Notes under the pieces: model-generated
Told to the model about the DNA's origin: nothing
What the model saw: only the letters and a program-made list of their open reading frames with translations
Databases searched by the model: none
Shown: in pieces, positions 33,532-42,136 of the stretch
Numbering within the stretch: position 1 is the stretch's first letter
How the letters are laid out: each line of letters starts with the position of its first letter
NCBI RefSeq assembly: GCF_900188485.1
Contig: NZ_FZPH01000013.1
Location: 1 to 64,000, forward strand
Direction of reading: 5' to 3'
Source of the DNA: Asanoa hainanensis
GTDB taxonomy: Bacteria > Actinomycetota > Actinomycetes > Mycobacteriales > Micromonosporaceae
Length of the DNA stretch: 64,000 nt
Position numbers and translations under genes: made by a program

Positions 33532-34331
33532 ATCGGGCCCTCGGTGTAGCGGCGCGGCAGGGCGGCCAGCATCGCGCGCAGGGCGCGGGCTGACAGGCCG
33601 GCCGTGAAGCCCTCTATCGGCAGGCCGAGCCCGCCGTAGAGCCGGCGCGCCCACGGCGGCAGCAGGCCGAGCGCGGTCGAGGCCACCCCCAGGTAGGCCA
33701 GCCGCGGACCGCCGAGCTCGAGGCCGGCCCGCACAGCCGGGTTGAGCTTCCAGGGCACCGGCGGCGCCGTCAGGAAGACCAGGGCCTCGGCGGAGTCCTT
33801 CGTGACCTTGAGCTCGGGCTGCATCGACTTGTAGTAGGCCGCCACCTGCGCCGCTGATCCCGGCACGGTCGACGGGTCCAGGCCCGCCAAGGCGGCGACC
33901 CGGCGCTGCTCGTCGTAGTAGGTGTCGACCTCGGCGTTGGTCAGCGGCACCCCGGCCTGGCGGGCGGTGGTGATGAACGACTCGACCTCCGCCACGTGCA
34001 CCCAGCGCAGCAGGTCCGGCTCGTCGATCCGGAACTCCTCGCCGGTGAACGGGTCGCGGGCCCGCATCTTCGCGTGGATGGCGCGCAGCCGGCGGCCGGC
34101 AGCTTCTGCCTCCGCCGTCGTCCCGTACACCGCTGTCGCGACGTAGATGGACGTGCGGACCAGCCGACCCCACGGGTCGTCCTTGTAGTGCGAGTTCTGC
34201 GCGACCCCGGCCATCGCCCGCGGGTGGAGCGCCTGGAGATAGAGGGACCGCAGGCCGCCGAGGAAGAGGATGGGCTCGGCGTGGACCCGCCACGTCACCG
34301 TGTCAGGCCCGAACAAACCCAGATCCGCCAC
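33486..34331 (-). CDS. oxygenase MpaB-like protein (DUF2236)
   Basis: 281 residues. The sequence WRVHAEPILFLGGLRSLYLQALHP, AGVAQNSHYKDDPWGRL and VHVAEVESFITTARQ matches DUF2236, the family of latex-clearing/MpaB-type haem oxygenases; His in LHP and His in WVHVAE are the usual conserved positions. The protein lacks a signal peptide. Reactions in the family include oxidative cleavage of hydrophobic chains; the substrate here is unknown. Convergent overlap with the DUF3800 gene, and ten bases from the Fur gene. Confidence 0.75.
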   Translation of the reverse strand: MADLGLFGPDTVTWRVHAEPILFLGGLRSLYLQALHPRAMAGVAQNSHYKDDPWGRLVRTSIYVATAVYGTTAEAEAAGRRLRAIHAKMRARDPFTGEEFRIDEPDLLRWVHVAEVESFITTARQAGVPLTNAEVDTYYDEQRRVAALAGLDPSTVPGSAAQVAAYYKSMQPELKVTKDSAEALVFLTAPPVPWKLNPAVRAGLELGGPRLAYLGVASTALGLLPPWARRLYGGLGLPIEGFTAGLSARALRAMLAALPRRYTEGPIYQGAMARAAAVSAT

Positions 34332-34341
34332 GGCATCAACC

Positions 34342-34785
34342 CTAGTCGTCGGCGGCTTTTGCCCGCTGGCATGCGGGACAGAGGCCCCAGAAGGTCACTT
34401 CCGCCTCGTCGACCACGAACCCGCCGGCTCCGACCGGGTCCAGGCAGGGTGCCGTTCCGTGTACGCAGTCCACGTCGGCGATGGCCCCGCAGGCGCGGCA
34501 GACCACGTGGTGGTGGTTGTCGCCGGTGCGGGCCTCGAAGCGGGCCGGGCTGCCGGCCGGCTCGATCCGCCGGGCCAGACCGGCCCGGGACAGCGCGCCG
34601 AGCACGTCGTAGACCGCCTGCGTGGAAACCGAGTCGAGCCGGGTGCGCACCGCGGTCGCGATCTCGTCGACCTCGAGGTGACCACCGGCTCCCAGCACCT
34701 GGAGCACGGCGAGCCTCGGCCGCGTGACCCGCATGCCACGGGCGCGCAGCAAGGCCGCGCCCTGGTCCTCCACCGGCTCTGACAT
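34342..34785 (-). CDS. Fur-family metalloregulator
   Basis: 147 residues from ATG 34785. Winged helix at about 1-85 (RGMRVTRPRLAVLQVLGAGGHLEVDEIATAVRTRL, VSTQAVYDVLGAL) and the metal domain GDNHHHVVCRACGAIADVDC with two CxxC pairs (CRAC, and CPAC near the C-terminus) that bind structural zinc. The ending CPACQRAKAADD resembles FurA/CatR-type peroxide sensors rather than Zur, but the ligand set does not decide the metal. Divergent from the DUF2231 membrane gene at 34942, its possible target. Confidence 0.88.
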   Translation of the reverse strand: MSEPVEDQGAALLRARGMRVTRPRLAVLQVLGAGGHLEVDEIATAVRTRLDSVSTQAVYDVLGALSRAGLARRIEPAGSPARFEARTGDNHHHVVCRACGAIADVDCVHGTAPCLDPVGAGGFVVDEAEVTFWGLCPACQRAKAADD

Positions 34786-34941
34786 GCCGCAATGGAAGCA
34801 CGCAAGCTGGAAACGTTCAAGATACGGGCCGTTTTGGTCAAGTGTTGAACCACTTCCCGCCCGCCCCACGTGTCCCCTTCGTAAGGACTGTTCAACGGCG
34901 GCTCCGGCCGTACGCTGGCACAGATATTCACAGGAGGCCGC

Positions 34942-35430
34942 GTGCTTAACAACATCCTGGGCATTCCGGCCCACCCGCTGATCATCCACGCGGCGGTCGT
35001 CTTCATCCCCCTGCTCTGCCTCGGCGCGGTCGTCTACGCGCTGGTCCCCCGCTTCCGGAGCAAGATCGGATGGGCGGTCACCGCCCTCGCGGTGATCTCG
35101 CCCATCGCCGCCTGGTTCGCGAAGGCGTCCGGCGAGAACCTGCGGGACCGGCTGGTCGCCGCGGGCTTCTCCCAGGAGATCCTCGACAAGGTCAACCAGC
35201 ACCAGAGCTATGGCGACCGCACCTGGTGGTTCACCCTCGCCTTGGGCGTCGTGACGCTCGTGCTGCTGTTCATCACCAGCGGCAGCCGCCGGGCACCGCA
35301 CCACGTGCCGATCGGCGTGACCCTCGCGCTCAGCGTGGTGGTCATCGCACTGGCCGTCGCCACCGCGATCTACGTCTTCCTCACCGGCGACAGCGGAGCC
35401 CACGCCGTCTGGGAAGGCGCTGTCCCCTAG
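34942..35430 (+). CDS. DUF2231 membrane protein
   Basis: 162 residues from GTG 34942 with AGGAGG at 34931-34936. Four hydrophobic segments: NNILGIPAHPLIIHAAVVFIP opens with the conserved HPLIIH motif (His11 and His16) typical of DUF2231, a haem- or redox-associated membrane family. Later segments carry WVFTLALGVVTLVLL-type helices. Divergent from the Fur gene, so control by Fur is likely. No haem-binding activity is shown. Confidence 0.75.
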   Translation: MLNNILGIPAHPLIIHAAVVFIPLLCLGAVVYALVPRFRSKIGWAVTALAVISPIAAWFAKASGENLRDRLVAAGFSQEILDKVNQHQSYGDRTWWFTLALGVVTLVLLFITSGSRRAPHHVPIGVTLALSVVVIALAVATAIYVFLTGDSGAHAVWEGAVP

Positions 35431-35745
35431 TTAAAAGAGCACGCGCGAGCAGAGCAGGCAGGACAGCACGACCAGGACGGCGGCGGCGACCAGACCGATG
35501 CCGTACGTCACCGTCCGCGCGTCCTTCTCCTGCGCCTCGATCTTGTCGAGGTCCTGCGGAGCCAGCTGGCGGGGCGGCGGCGGCTGCAGGTAGGTCGGCG
35601 GTCGCCACCCCGCGGGCGGCGGCTCGGTGGGCGGCGGCCCCGAATAGCCACCCGGGGGTACGGGTCCACCCGTGCTCGCCGGGCCGGGTTCGCCACCGGG
35701 GCCGGGCCGCTGCCACGGTGCGGCGTTCGGGTCGTCGTACGTCAC
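35431..35745 (-). CDS. proline-rich single-pass membrane protein
   Basis: 104 residues from GTG 35745. Residues 5-60 are Pro/Gly-rich (GGPVPPGGYSGPPPTEPPPAG), followed by an acidic/basic segment and one C-terminal membrane helix (about 80-101, AAAVLVVLSCLLCSRV). Such tails anchor small actinomycete proteins with the disordered part in the cytoplasm. Function unknown. It is convergent with the DUF2231 gene and starts opposite the short frame at 35785, so the two are divergent. Confidence 0.6.
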   Translation of the reverse strand: MTYDDPNAAPWQRPGPGGEPGPASTGGPVPPGGYSGPPPTEPPPAGWRPPTYLQPPPPRQLAPQDLDKIEAQEKDARTVTYGIGLVAAAVLVVLSCLLCSRVLF

Positions 35746-35784
35746 GGCGAACGACGCTACCGAACGCGCGGGTACGCTGCCTGC

Positions 35785-35958
35785 GTGAACCGCGCGCAAT
35801 CGCCCGCCACACCCGACGACGACCGTCCCGTCGACCTCAGCGGCGACGACTTCGTCCTCCCCGAGCAGACCTCCGACGACACCGATCGGGGCTGGGGTGA
35901 GCGAACCGACACCAACGACGAGCGCCTCTGGGAAGACAAGCCCCCGCACTGGGGTTGA
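35785..35958 (+). CDS. conserved small acidic protein, 57 aa
   Basis: 57 residues from GTG 35785, acidic. The end DRGWGERTDTNDERLWEDK PPHWG-type pattern (RGWGE, then an acidic stretch, then PPHW) is a recurring C-terminus of short proteins encoded just before FmdB-like genes in actinomycetes. Start and end codons fit, third-position GC is high, and the FmdB gene starts 75 bases on. Function unknown. Confidence 0.6.
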   Translation: MNRAQSPATPDDDRPVDLSGDDFVLPEQTSDDTDRGWGERTDTNDERLWEDKPPHWG

Positions 35959-36033
35959 TATTGCCGAAGCTCGTTGTTCTGGCACTCAGCTAGGCTGAGT
36001 GCCGAAAGGCCCCAGCAAGATCCGGAGGAAGCT

Positions 36034-36348
36034 GTGCCGACCTACCAGTACGCCTGCACCGAGTGCGGACACCAGCTCGAGGCCGTGCAGTCGTTCTCCG
36101 ACGACGCGCTGACCGTCTGCCCCGAGTGCGAGGGTCGCCTCCGCAAGGTCTTCAGCGCCGTCGGCGTCGTGTTCAAGGGCTCCGGTTTCTACCGCACCGA
36201 CTCCCGCAACGGGTCCACCGGCAGCGACACCAAGGTCAAGTCTTCCGAGTCGAAGACCGAGACCAAGTCGGAGTCGAAGAGCGAGACCAAGACCGAGTCG
36301 AAGCCGAAGTCCGAGCCGGCCAAGGCCGCCACTCCGGCCGCCTCCTAG
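36034..36348 (+). CDS. FmdB-family zinc ribbon protein
   Basis: 104 residues from GTG 36034 with GGAGGAA seven bases upstream. Zinc ribbon CTECGHQ (about 8-14) and CPECEGRL (about 28-35) bind one zinc. FmdB proteins were named from formamidase regulation but the family function is unknown. Residues 61-104 are a Lys/Glu/Ser/Thr repeat (KTETKSESKSETKTESK), probably disordered. It overlaps the convergent 5-formyl-THF cyclo-ligase by four bases. Confidence 0.8.
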   Translation: MPTYQYACTECGHQLEAVQSFSDDALTVCPECEGRLRKVFSAVGVVFKGSGFYRTDSRNGSTGSDTKVKSSESKTETKSESKSETKTESKPKSEPAKAATPAAS

Positions 36349-36938
36349 ACCCGCACCAGCCCACCCGCCGGGGTGATCACTGCGGTCACCCGCTGGTCGT
36401 GTGCCGCCTCCGGCACCCGGTCGACGAACTCCCCGTCGTGCAGCAGGGCGACCACGGGCACGCCGGCCGGCACGCGGGCCAGCGCCCGGTCGTAGGACCC
36501 GCCGCCCCGACCCAGCCGCATCCCGCGCCGGTCGACCGCGAGCGCCGGCGCCACGATCAGCTCCGCGCCGGCCACGGCGCCGAGACCCAGCCGCTCCCCG
36601 TCGGGCTCCCGCAGACCCCGTCCGGCCGGCACGAGCGTGCCCGCGTACCTGGCCCAGTCGAGATCGTTGTCCCCGCGGAGCACTGGCAACAGCAGGTCGG
36701 CGTCCGCGCCGAGGGCCGCTCGGACCACCGCCGCCAGGTCGGCGCCGCCCGGCTCGCTGCCGACCGGCACGTACCCGCAGACCAGCCTCGGCGCGCTCTC
36801 CCTGACGAGCTCGGTCAACGTGGCGGTCACCGCCGCAGCCGCCGCGATCAGTTCCGCCGGCGCCAGCGACCGGCGCCCGGCGAGCACTGCGGCCCGCATG
36901 TCAGCCTTAGTCGCCCCACTATGCGATAAATCCGGCAC
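36345..36938 (-). CDS. 5-formyltetrahydrofolate cyclo-ligase
   Basis: 197 residues from GTG 36938. The enzyme uses ATP to convert 5-formyl-THF to 5,10-methenyl-THF. Characteristic sites: basic motif RAAVLAGRRSL (about 15-25), YVPVGSEPG (ATP phosphate loop), LIVAPALAVDRRGMRLGRGGGSYDRALA with the Gly-rich substrate loop. Length is standard (about 190). It is convergent with FmdB and divergent from the diguanylate cyclase gene. Confidence 0.9.
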   Translation of the reverse strand: MPDLSHSGATKADMRAAVLAGRRSLAPAELIAAAAAVTATLTELVRESAPRLVCGYVPVGSEPGGADLAAVVRAALGADADLLLPVLRGDNDLDWARYAGTLVPAGRGLREPDGERLGLGAVAGAELIVAPALAVDRRGMRLGRGGGSYDRALARVPAGVPVVALLHDGEFVDRVPEAAHDQRVTAVITPAGGLVRV

Positions 36939-37003
36939 GCAACACTCCCGACCCCTACCCGGTTAGACCCTCGACGGAGCATGGCAGGTCCGAAGGGGGA
37001 GTT

Positions 37004-39142
37004 GTGACGCTGCGCGGGCGGTTGACCGCCGCGTTCCTCGCCGTCGTGCTGGGACCGGTGCTGCTGGGTGCGCTCTTCGTCGGCGGCACCGTCAGCGCGG
37101 TGGCGCAGGACCGGGCGAAGGACCGCCTGAGCGCCGCCGCGACCGCGCTGCGCACCTCGGTCAGCTCCCTCTGCCAGCAGCTCCAGGCCGCCGCCGACAC
37201 GGTCGCGGTGACCGCCGACCCGGCTCGGCAGACCGACATCGCCGGCCAGGTGGTCGCGCGCGGGCTGGCCTCCGGCGTCGTCGTCGAGGGCGCGGACGGC
37301 GCGCAGACGCTGCGCACGCCCGACTCCCCGGACCGTCCGTGGGCCGACTGCACGCGGCCCGCTCCCGACGCCGGCCCGTTCCGGGGTCTGGCCGTCGGGA
37401 TCGAGGCGCGAGACGCGGCCGGCGCGCCGCTCGGCACGATCTGGGCCACCTACGACCTCGACACCGGCACCATCGGCCGGCTCGCCGGCGCCACCGGCAC
37501 CGCCGTCACGCTGCTCGGCGGCACCCCGCCGGGCGCGGTGCACACCACGGAGTCGGCCGGCGCCCTGCCCGCGGTGGTCGCCGCGGCCGCGGGGGTACGC
37601 GGTGACGCGGTGGCCGAGACCGCCGGCGGCCGGGTGGTGCGGCGGGTCGGCCCGGCGCCCGGGCAGCCGTTGCCGCTCGTGCTGTCCGTGCCGACCGGCC
37701 AGCCGCAGGGCCTCTACGCGTTGCTCGTCGCCGCCGTCGTCCTGGCCGGCCTGTTCGCGGTCGGCGCCGCCTGGTGGCTGGCCCGGTCGACGACGCGGCC
37801 GCTGGCGGAACTCGCCGCCGCGGTCGGCCGGGTGGCCGGCGGTGACCTCGCCGCCCGGGTGCCGGTGCGCGGCCGGGACGAGGTCGGCCGGCTGGCGCTC
37901 GCCTTCAACCGGATGACCCGGGAGACGCAGGCGTACGTGCGGGCCCTGACCACCAGCCGCGACCAGTTGCGTGGCCACCTGGCGGTGCTCGGCGACACCC
38001 TGTCGAGCACCCACGACCTGCAACGGATCCTCCAGGTGATCCTGGAGACGGCCCAGGCCGCCACGGGTGCCAGCGGGGGCGGCGTACTGCTGCTCGACTC
38101 CGCCACCGGCACGCTCGTCGGCCAGTGCGGGCTCGCGGTCGACGTCGCGGGCCGGCGGATACCGGTCGGCGACGGCCTGCTCGGCGGCGTCGCCGCGACC
38201 GGGGTGCCCCGGCGCGGCCGGGTCGACCGGGACGGCCCCACGCTGTCGCCGTTCGAGCCGCCCTGCCGCACGTACGTCGTGGTGCCCTTCAACGTCTCCG
38301 GCCCGGTCGCGGAGCCGGCGCTGGTGCCCGGTGTGCAACCGCCGGAGCCGCCGACCGCGTCCGGTGTGCTGGCGCTCTACGACCGGCTGGGCTCCGACGA
38401 GTTCGACGACGCCGACCTGATCACGCTGCGCACGTTCGCCGGCCAGGCCGCGGTCGCCGTCGACAACGTGCGCGTGCACCAGGAGGCGCAGCGGCTCTCG
38501 TTGACCGACCCGCTCACCGGTCTCTGGAACTACCGCTACCTGCGCGAGTCGATCCGCCGCGAGGTGGAGCGGGCCAGCCGCTTCGGGCGGATGCTCGCGG
38601 TGCTCGCCCTCGACCTCGACCGGTTCAAGGAGGTCAACGACACCTACGGGCACACCGCGGGCGACGCTGTGCTGGTCGAGTTCGCGCACCGGATCCGCGG
38701 TGTGGTGCGCGAGGTCGACCTGGCGTTCCGGCAGGGCGGCGAGGAGTTCGTGGTGCTGCTGCCGGAGACCGACGCCGACGGCGCGGCCATCGTGGCGCGC
38801 CGGATCGGCGCCGCCGTGCGCGACGACACATTCGACATCGACGGCGCGACCGGAATCGACGTGACCGTCTCCATTGGAATCGCGGTGTTCCCGAGTCACG
38901 CGGCCACCGCGCAGGCGGTGCTGAACGCGGCGGACGGCGCGCTGTACGCGGCGAAAGCGGCCGGACGCGACGGCTTCCGCACCGCGTCGGGTGGGTCGGC
39001 CGTGGTGGCCGAGATACCGGTCGCGGCGGGGGCCGTTCCACCCGACGACAACCTGCCCAGAGCAGGTGGTGGACAGCCGATCAGACCTGCTGGCGGCGCG
39101 TCACGCGGGACGCAGCCACCGCGACAGACGAGGGGCGGATAG
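37004..39142 (+). CDS. membrane diguanylate cyclase (HAMP-GAF-GGDEF)
   Basis: 712 residues from GTG 37004. Order: N-terminal membrane helix (about 8-30), extracytoplasmic sensor (about 31-235), second helix near 237-257, HAMP (about 258-310), a GAF-like domain (about 340-485) and a GGDEF domain (about 500-660). The active loop reads GGEEF (578-582), a permissive variant that is compatible with c-di-GMP synthesis. A basic/Pro-rich tail follows. It makes the second messenger c-di-GMP in response to an envelope signal. It stands ten bases before galU. Confidence 0.88.
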   Translation: MTLRGRLTAAFLAVVLGPVLLGALFVGGTVSAVAQDRAKDRLSAAATALRTSVSSLCQQLQAAADTVAVTADPARQTDIAGQVVARGLASGVVVEGADGAQTLRTPDSPDRPWADCTRPAPDAGPFRGLAVGIEARDAAGAPLGTIWATYDLDTGTIGRLAGATGTAVTLLGGTPPGAVHTTESAGALPAVVAAAAGVRGDAVAETAGGRVVRRVGPAPGQPLPLVLSVPTGQPQGLYALLVAAVVLAGLFAVGAAWWLARSTTRPLAELAAAVGRVAGGDLAARVPVRGRDEVGRLALAFNRMTRETQAYVRALTTSRDQLRGHLAVLGDTLSSTHDLQRILQVILETAQAATGASGGGVLLLDSATGTLVGQCGLAVDVAGRRIPVGDGLLGGVAATGVPRRGRVDRDGPTLSPFEPPCRTYVVVPFNVSGPVAEPALVPGVQPPEPPTASGVLALYDRLGSDEFDDADLITLRTFAGQAAVAVDNVRVHQEAQRLSLTDPLTGLWNYRYLRESIRREVERASRFGRMLAVLALDLDRFKEVNDTYGHTAGDAVLVEFAHRIRGVVREVDLAFRQGGEEFVVLLPETDADGAAIVARRIGAAVRDDTFDIDGATGIDVTVSIGIAVFPSHAATAQAVLNAADGALYAAKAAGRDGFRTASGGSAVVAEIPVAAGAVPPDDNLPRAGGGQPIRPAGGASRGTQPPRQTRGG

Positions 39143-39151
39143 TCTCGCGGA

Positions 39152-40108
39152 ATGTCGGACGAGCCTGCGACCCCACGACCGCCATCCCCGTCTAGCGAGC
39201 CGCGCCGGCGCGCGGTCAAGGCGGTCATCCCGGCCGCCGGTCTCGCCACCCGCTTCCTGCCCGCGACCAAGGCCGTGCCCAAGGAACTGCTGCCGGTCGT
39301 CGACCGACCCGTCCTGCAGTACATCGTCGAAGAGGCCGCGGCCGCCGGCATCACCGACATCCTGCTGGTGACCGGTCGCGGCAAGACCTCGATGGTCGAC
39401 CACTTCGACCGCCAGCCCTATCTGGAGAGCCGGCTCGAGGAGAAGGGCGACGCGGAACGCCTCGCGGCCGTTCGCCGGCCCGCCGAGCTCGCCGAGATCT
39501 ACACCTGCCGGCAGGGCGAGCCGCTCGGGCTCGGGCACGCGGTCGGGATGGCCGACTCGCACGTCGGCGACGACGCGTTCGCGGTGCTGCTCGGCGACGA
39601 GTTCGTCGACGAGTCCGAGCCGCTGCTGCCCGCGATGCTCGACCTGCAGGCGCGCACCGGCGGCATCGTGCTGGCGTTCCTGGAGGTGCCGCGCGAAGAG
39701 GTCAAGCGCTACGGCATCGCGTCAGTGGCGCCGGCCGAGGCCGACCTGGTGCCCGGCGCCGAAGTGGTGAAGGTGACCGGCCTCGTCGAGAAGCCGGCGC
39801 CGGAGGACGCGCCGAGCAACCTCGCCGTACTCGGGCGCTATGTCCTGCCCGGCAAGATTTTCGAGACCATCCGCCACACCAAGCCGGGCAGCGGTGGCGA
39901 GATCCAGCTCACCGACGCGATGCAGACGCTGCTCGACGAGGGCACGCCGGTGCACGGCATCGTCTATCGGGGCACCCGCTACGACACGGGAATGCCATTG
40001 GGCTATTTGCAGGCCGTCGTGCAGATCGCGTGTCAGCGTGAAGACCTGGGCCCGGCGTTCCGTTCCTGGCTCGAAGAATTCGTGCGAGCGGGAGGAGTCG
40101 GCTCATGA
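39152..40108 (+). CDS. galU: UTP-glucose-1-phosphate uridylyltransferase
   Basis: 318 residues from ATG 39152. Makes UDP-glucose for cell-wall and trehalose metabolism. N-terminal nucleotide motif PAAGLATRFLPATKAVPKEL with LPVVDRPVLQYIVEEA, then HAVGMADSHVGDDAFAVLLGDE and EKP and GKIFETIRHTKPGSGGEIQLTDA complete the family pattern. Ends in a 4-base overlap (ATGA) with moeA, the start of a galU-moeA-GNAT-sepX operon. Confidence 0.93.
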   Translation: MSDEPATPRPPSPSSEPRRRAVKAVIPAAGLATRFLPATKAVPKELLPVVDRPVLQYIVEEAAAAGITDILLVTGRGKTSMVDHFDRQPYLESRLEEKGDAERLAAVRRPAELAEIYTCRQGEPLGLGHAVGMADSHVGDDAFAVLLGDEFVDESEPLLPAMLDLQARTGGIVLAFLEVPREEVKRYGIASVAPAEADLVPGAEVVKVTGLVEKPAPEDAPSNLAVLGRYVLPGKIFETIRHTKPGSGGEIQLTDAMQTLLDEGTPVHGIVYRGTRYDTGMPLGYLQAVVQIACQREDLGPAFRSWLEEFVRAGGVGS

Positions 40109-41379
40109 CGCAGACAGCCGACGCGGAGGTAGCCGCCAGAGAGCTCACCCCACTGGCCGACTATCTCGGCAGCGCCCTGCGCAGGCTGCGCGCACTTCCG
40201 CCGCTCGACCTGGAGCTCACCCAGGCGTACGGCAACGTGTTGGCGCAGGACGTCGTCGCGCCGCATCCGTTCCCGGCCTTCGACCTCGCCTCGATCGACG
40301 GGTACGCGGCCCGCTGGGAGGACGTGGCCACCGCGGGCCGCGGCACCTCCGTGCGGCTCAACGTGATCGGCGACCTGTCCGCGTCGAGCTGGCGCCCGGT
40401 GCGGCTGACCCCGGGCACGTGCTTCTCCGTCGCCGCCGGCGCCCCGCTGCCCGGCGGCGCCGACGTGGTCGTCCCGATCAGCTGGACCGACCAGGGCATG
40501 GCCGCGGTCGAGATCTTCCAGCCGCCGAAGCGCGGCTCCGGCCTGCGCCGCGCGGGCGACGAGCTGGCCACCGGCTCGGTCCTGGGCCGCGCGGGCTCCA
40601 CCATCACGCCGGCCCTGGTCGCGGCGTTCGCCGCCACCGGCATCGGGCACGTGGTGGTCCGGTCCAGCCCGCGGGTCGTCATCATCGCGACCGGCGACGA
40701 GCTGGTCGAGGTCGGCCGGGGCAGCCAGCCCGGCCAGGTGGTCGACGCCAACTCGCACGCGCTGACGGCGGCGGCGGCCGAGGTGGGCGCCCTGGCCTAC
40801 CGAGTGGGCATCTGCGACGACGACCCCGAGGGGCTGCGCGCGCTGCTGGAGGACCAGACGCTGCGGGCCGACCTCATCCTGACCACCGGCGGCACCGGCA
40901 CCGGCCCCGGCGACATGGTGCGCCGCATCCTGTCCCGCCGCGACGGCGGGCGCACGGGCCCCGTGGCATTCACGGAGGTCGCCCTCTACCCTGGCACCAC
41001 GCTCGGATTCGGCACCGTCGGCGCGGAGGAGGTGCCCGTGGTCTGCCTGCCCGGTGACCCAGGCGCCGCCCTGATCGGCTTCGAGGTGCTGGCCCGCCCG
41101 GCGATCCAGCTCCTGGCCGGCGCCGAGCCGGTCTTCCGCCCCAGCGTGCGGGCCCACCTGCTCGACACGGTCACCTCGCCGGCCGGCCTGCGCGAGTTCC
41201 GCCCGGCGCACGTCGCCGAGCGCCGCGGCGGCGGCTACACCGTGCAGCCACTGCACGGCGGCCCGTACACGCTGTCCGGTCTGATGGAGGCCAACGGCCT
41301 CGTGGTGCTCGGCGAGCGGGTCACCGCCGCGGCCGCCGGCTCCACAGTGGATGTTCTGCTGCTGGACAGACGCAAGTGA
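40105..41379 (+). CDS. moeA: molybdopterin molybdenumtransferase
   Basis: 424 residues. Inserts molybdate into adenylated molybdopterin. Sites: FPAFDLASIDGYA at the front (moeA N-terminal domain), PGTCFSVAAGAPLPGGADVVVP, RRAGDEL, TGDELVEVG, TTGGTGTGPGDM (MPT-binding loop) and LPGDPGAALIGFEV. Normal length (about 400). The gene overlaps galU and the GNAT gene by four bases on either side, so the three are translated together. Confidence 0.92.
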   Translation: MTQTADAEVAARELTPLADYLGSALRRLRALPPLDLELTQAYGNVLAQDVVAPHPFPAFDLASIDGYAARWEDVATAGRGTSVRLNVIGDLSASSWRPVRLTPGTCFSVAAGAPLPGGADVVVPISWTDQGMAAVEIFQPPKRGSGLRRAGDELATGSVLGRAGSTITPALVAAFAATGIGHVVVRSSPRVVIIATGDELVEVGRGSQPGQVVDANSHALTAAAAEVGALAYRVGICDDDPEGLRALLEDQTLRADLILTTGGTGTGPGDMVRRILSRRDGGRTGPVAFTEVALYPGTTLGFGTVGAEEVPVVCLPGDPGAALIGFEVLARPAIQLLAGAEPVFRPSVRAHLLDTVTSPAGLREFRPAHVAERRGGGYTVQPLHGGPYTLSGLMEANGLVVLGERVTAAAAGSTVDVLLLDRRK

Positions 41380-42008
41380 TCCCCCTAGGCGCCGCTCCGG
41401 GCTGGCCCGCCGTCCTACGTGACGGGCCGGTCCTGCTGCGCCCCTACCGCCGCTCGGACGCGGCGGCCTGGTCAGAGGTACGCCGGGCAAACCGGGCGTG
41501 GCTCGCGCCCTGGGAGCCGTCGGCGCCCGGCGACTGGAACGAGCTCAACTCGGTGGCGGCGTACCGGTTCGTGCACCGCGACCAGCGCAAGTCGGCCCGT
41601 CGGGGCGAGAGCATGCCGTTCGCGGTCTGCCTCGAGGACCGCTTCGTGGGGCACATCAACCTCGGCAACGTCGTACGCCGGGCGTTCTGCTCGGCCTATG
41701 TCGGCTACTGGGTCGACGGCCGGATCGCGGGCCGCGCGGTGATCCCGACGGCGCTGGCGCTCGTCGTCGACCACGCCTTCCGCTACGGCGGCCTGCACCG
41801 CATCGAAGTCAACATCCGCCCGGAGAACAAGCCGTCCCGGCGGGTGGTCGAGAAGCTCGGCTTCCGCGAAGAGGCTTATCATCCCCGCTACATGCACATC
41901 GACGGCGCCTGGCGCGACCACATCGGATACGCGATGACCAGCGAGGAGGTCGTGGCCGAAGGCGGCCTGCTGGCCCGCTGGCACCGCGTACGCACGGCCA
42001 CATCCTGA
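41376..42008 (+). CDS. GNAT N-acetyltransferase (RimJ-like)
   Basis: 210 residues from GTG 41376, overlapping moeA. The GNAT fold shows as VLLRPYRRSDAAAWSEVR, VCLEDRFVGHINLGNV, GYWVDGRIAGRAVIPTALALVV DH and HRIEVNIRPENKPSRRVVEKL, ending in GFREEAYHPRYMHIDGAWRDHIGYAMT. RimJ/RimL relatives acetylate ribosomal or other N-termini with acetyl-CoA. It sits between moeA and sepX in a common operon; a link to division or cell wall is not established. Confidence 0.85.
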   Translation: MIPLGAAPGWPAVLRDGPVLLRPYRRSDAAAWSEVRRANRAWLAPWEPSAPGDWNELNSVAAYRFVHRDQRKSARRGESMPFAVCLEDRFVGHINLGNVVRRAFCSAYVGYWVDGRIAGRAVIPTALALVVDHAFRYGGLHRIEVNIRPENKPSRRVVEKLGFREEAYHPRYMHIDGAWRDHIGYAMTSEEVVAEGGLLARWHRVRTATS

Positions 42009-42136
42009 TCTTGAGCAAGTCGGCGCGTTGCGCCACATTGTTCGGTGGCCGGCCGTAACCTCGAATTACGAATGTACGGCAACCTCATCAATCCGCATGA
42101 TCGGGTTGTCACCGTATCTTGACGGGAGGGGTGAGG

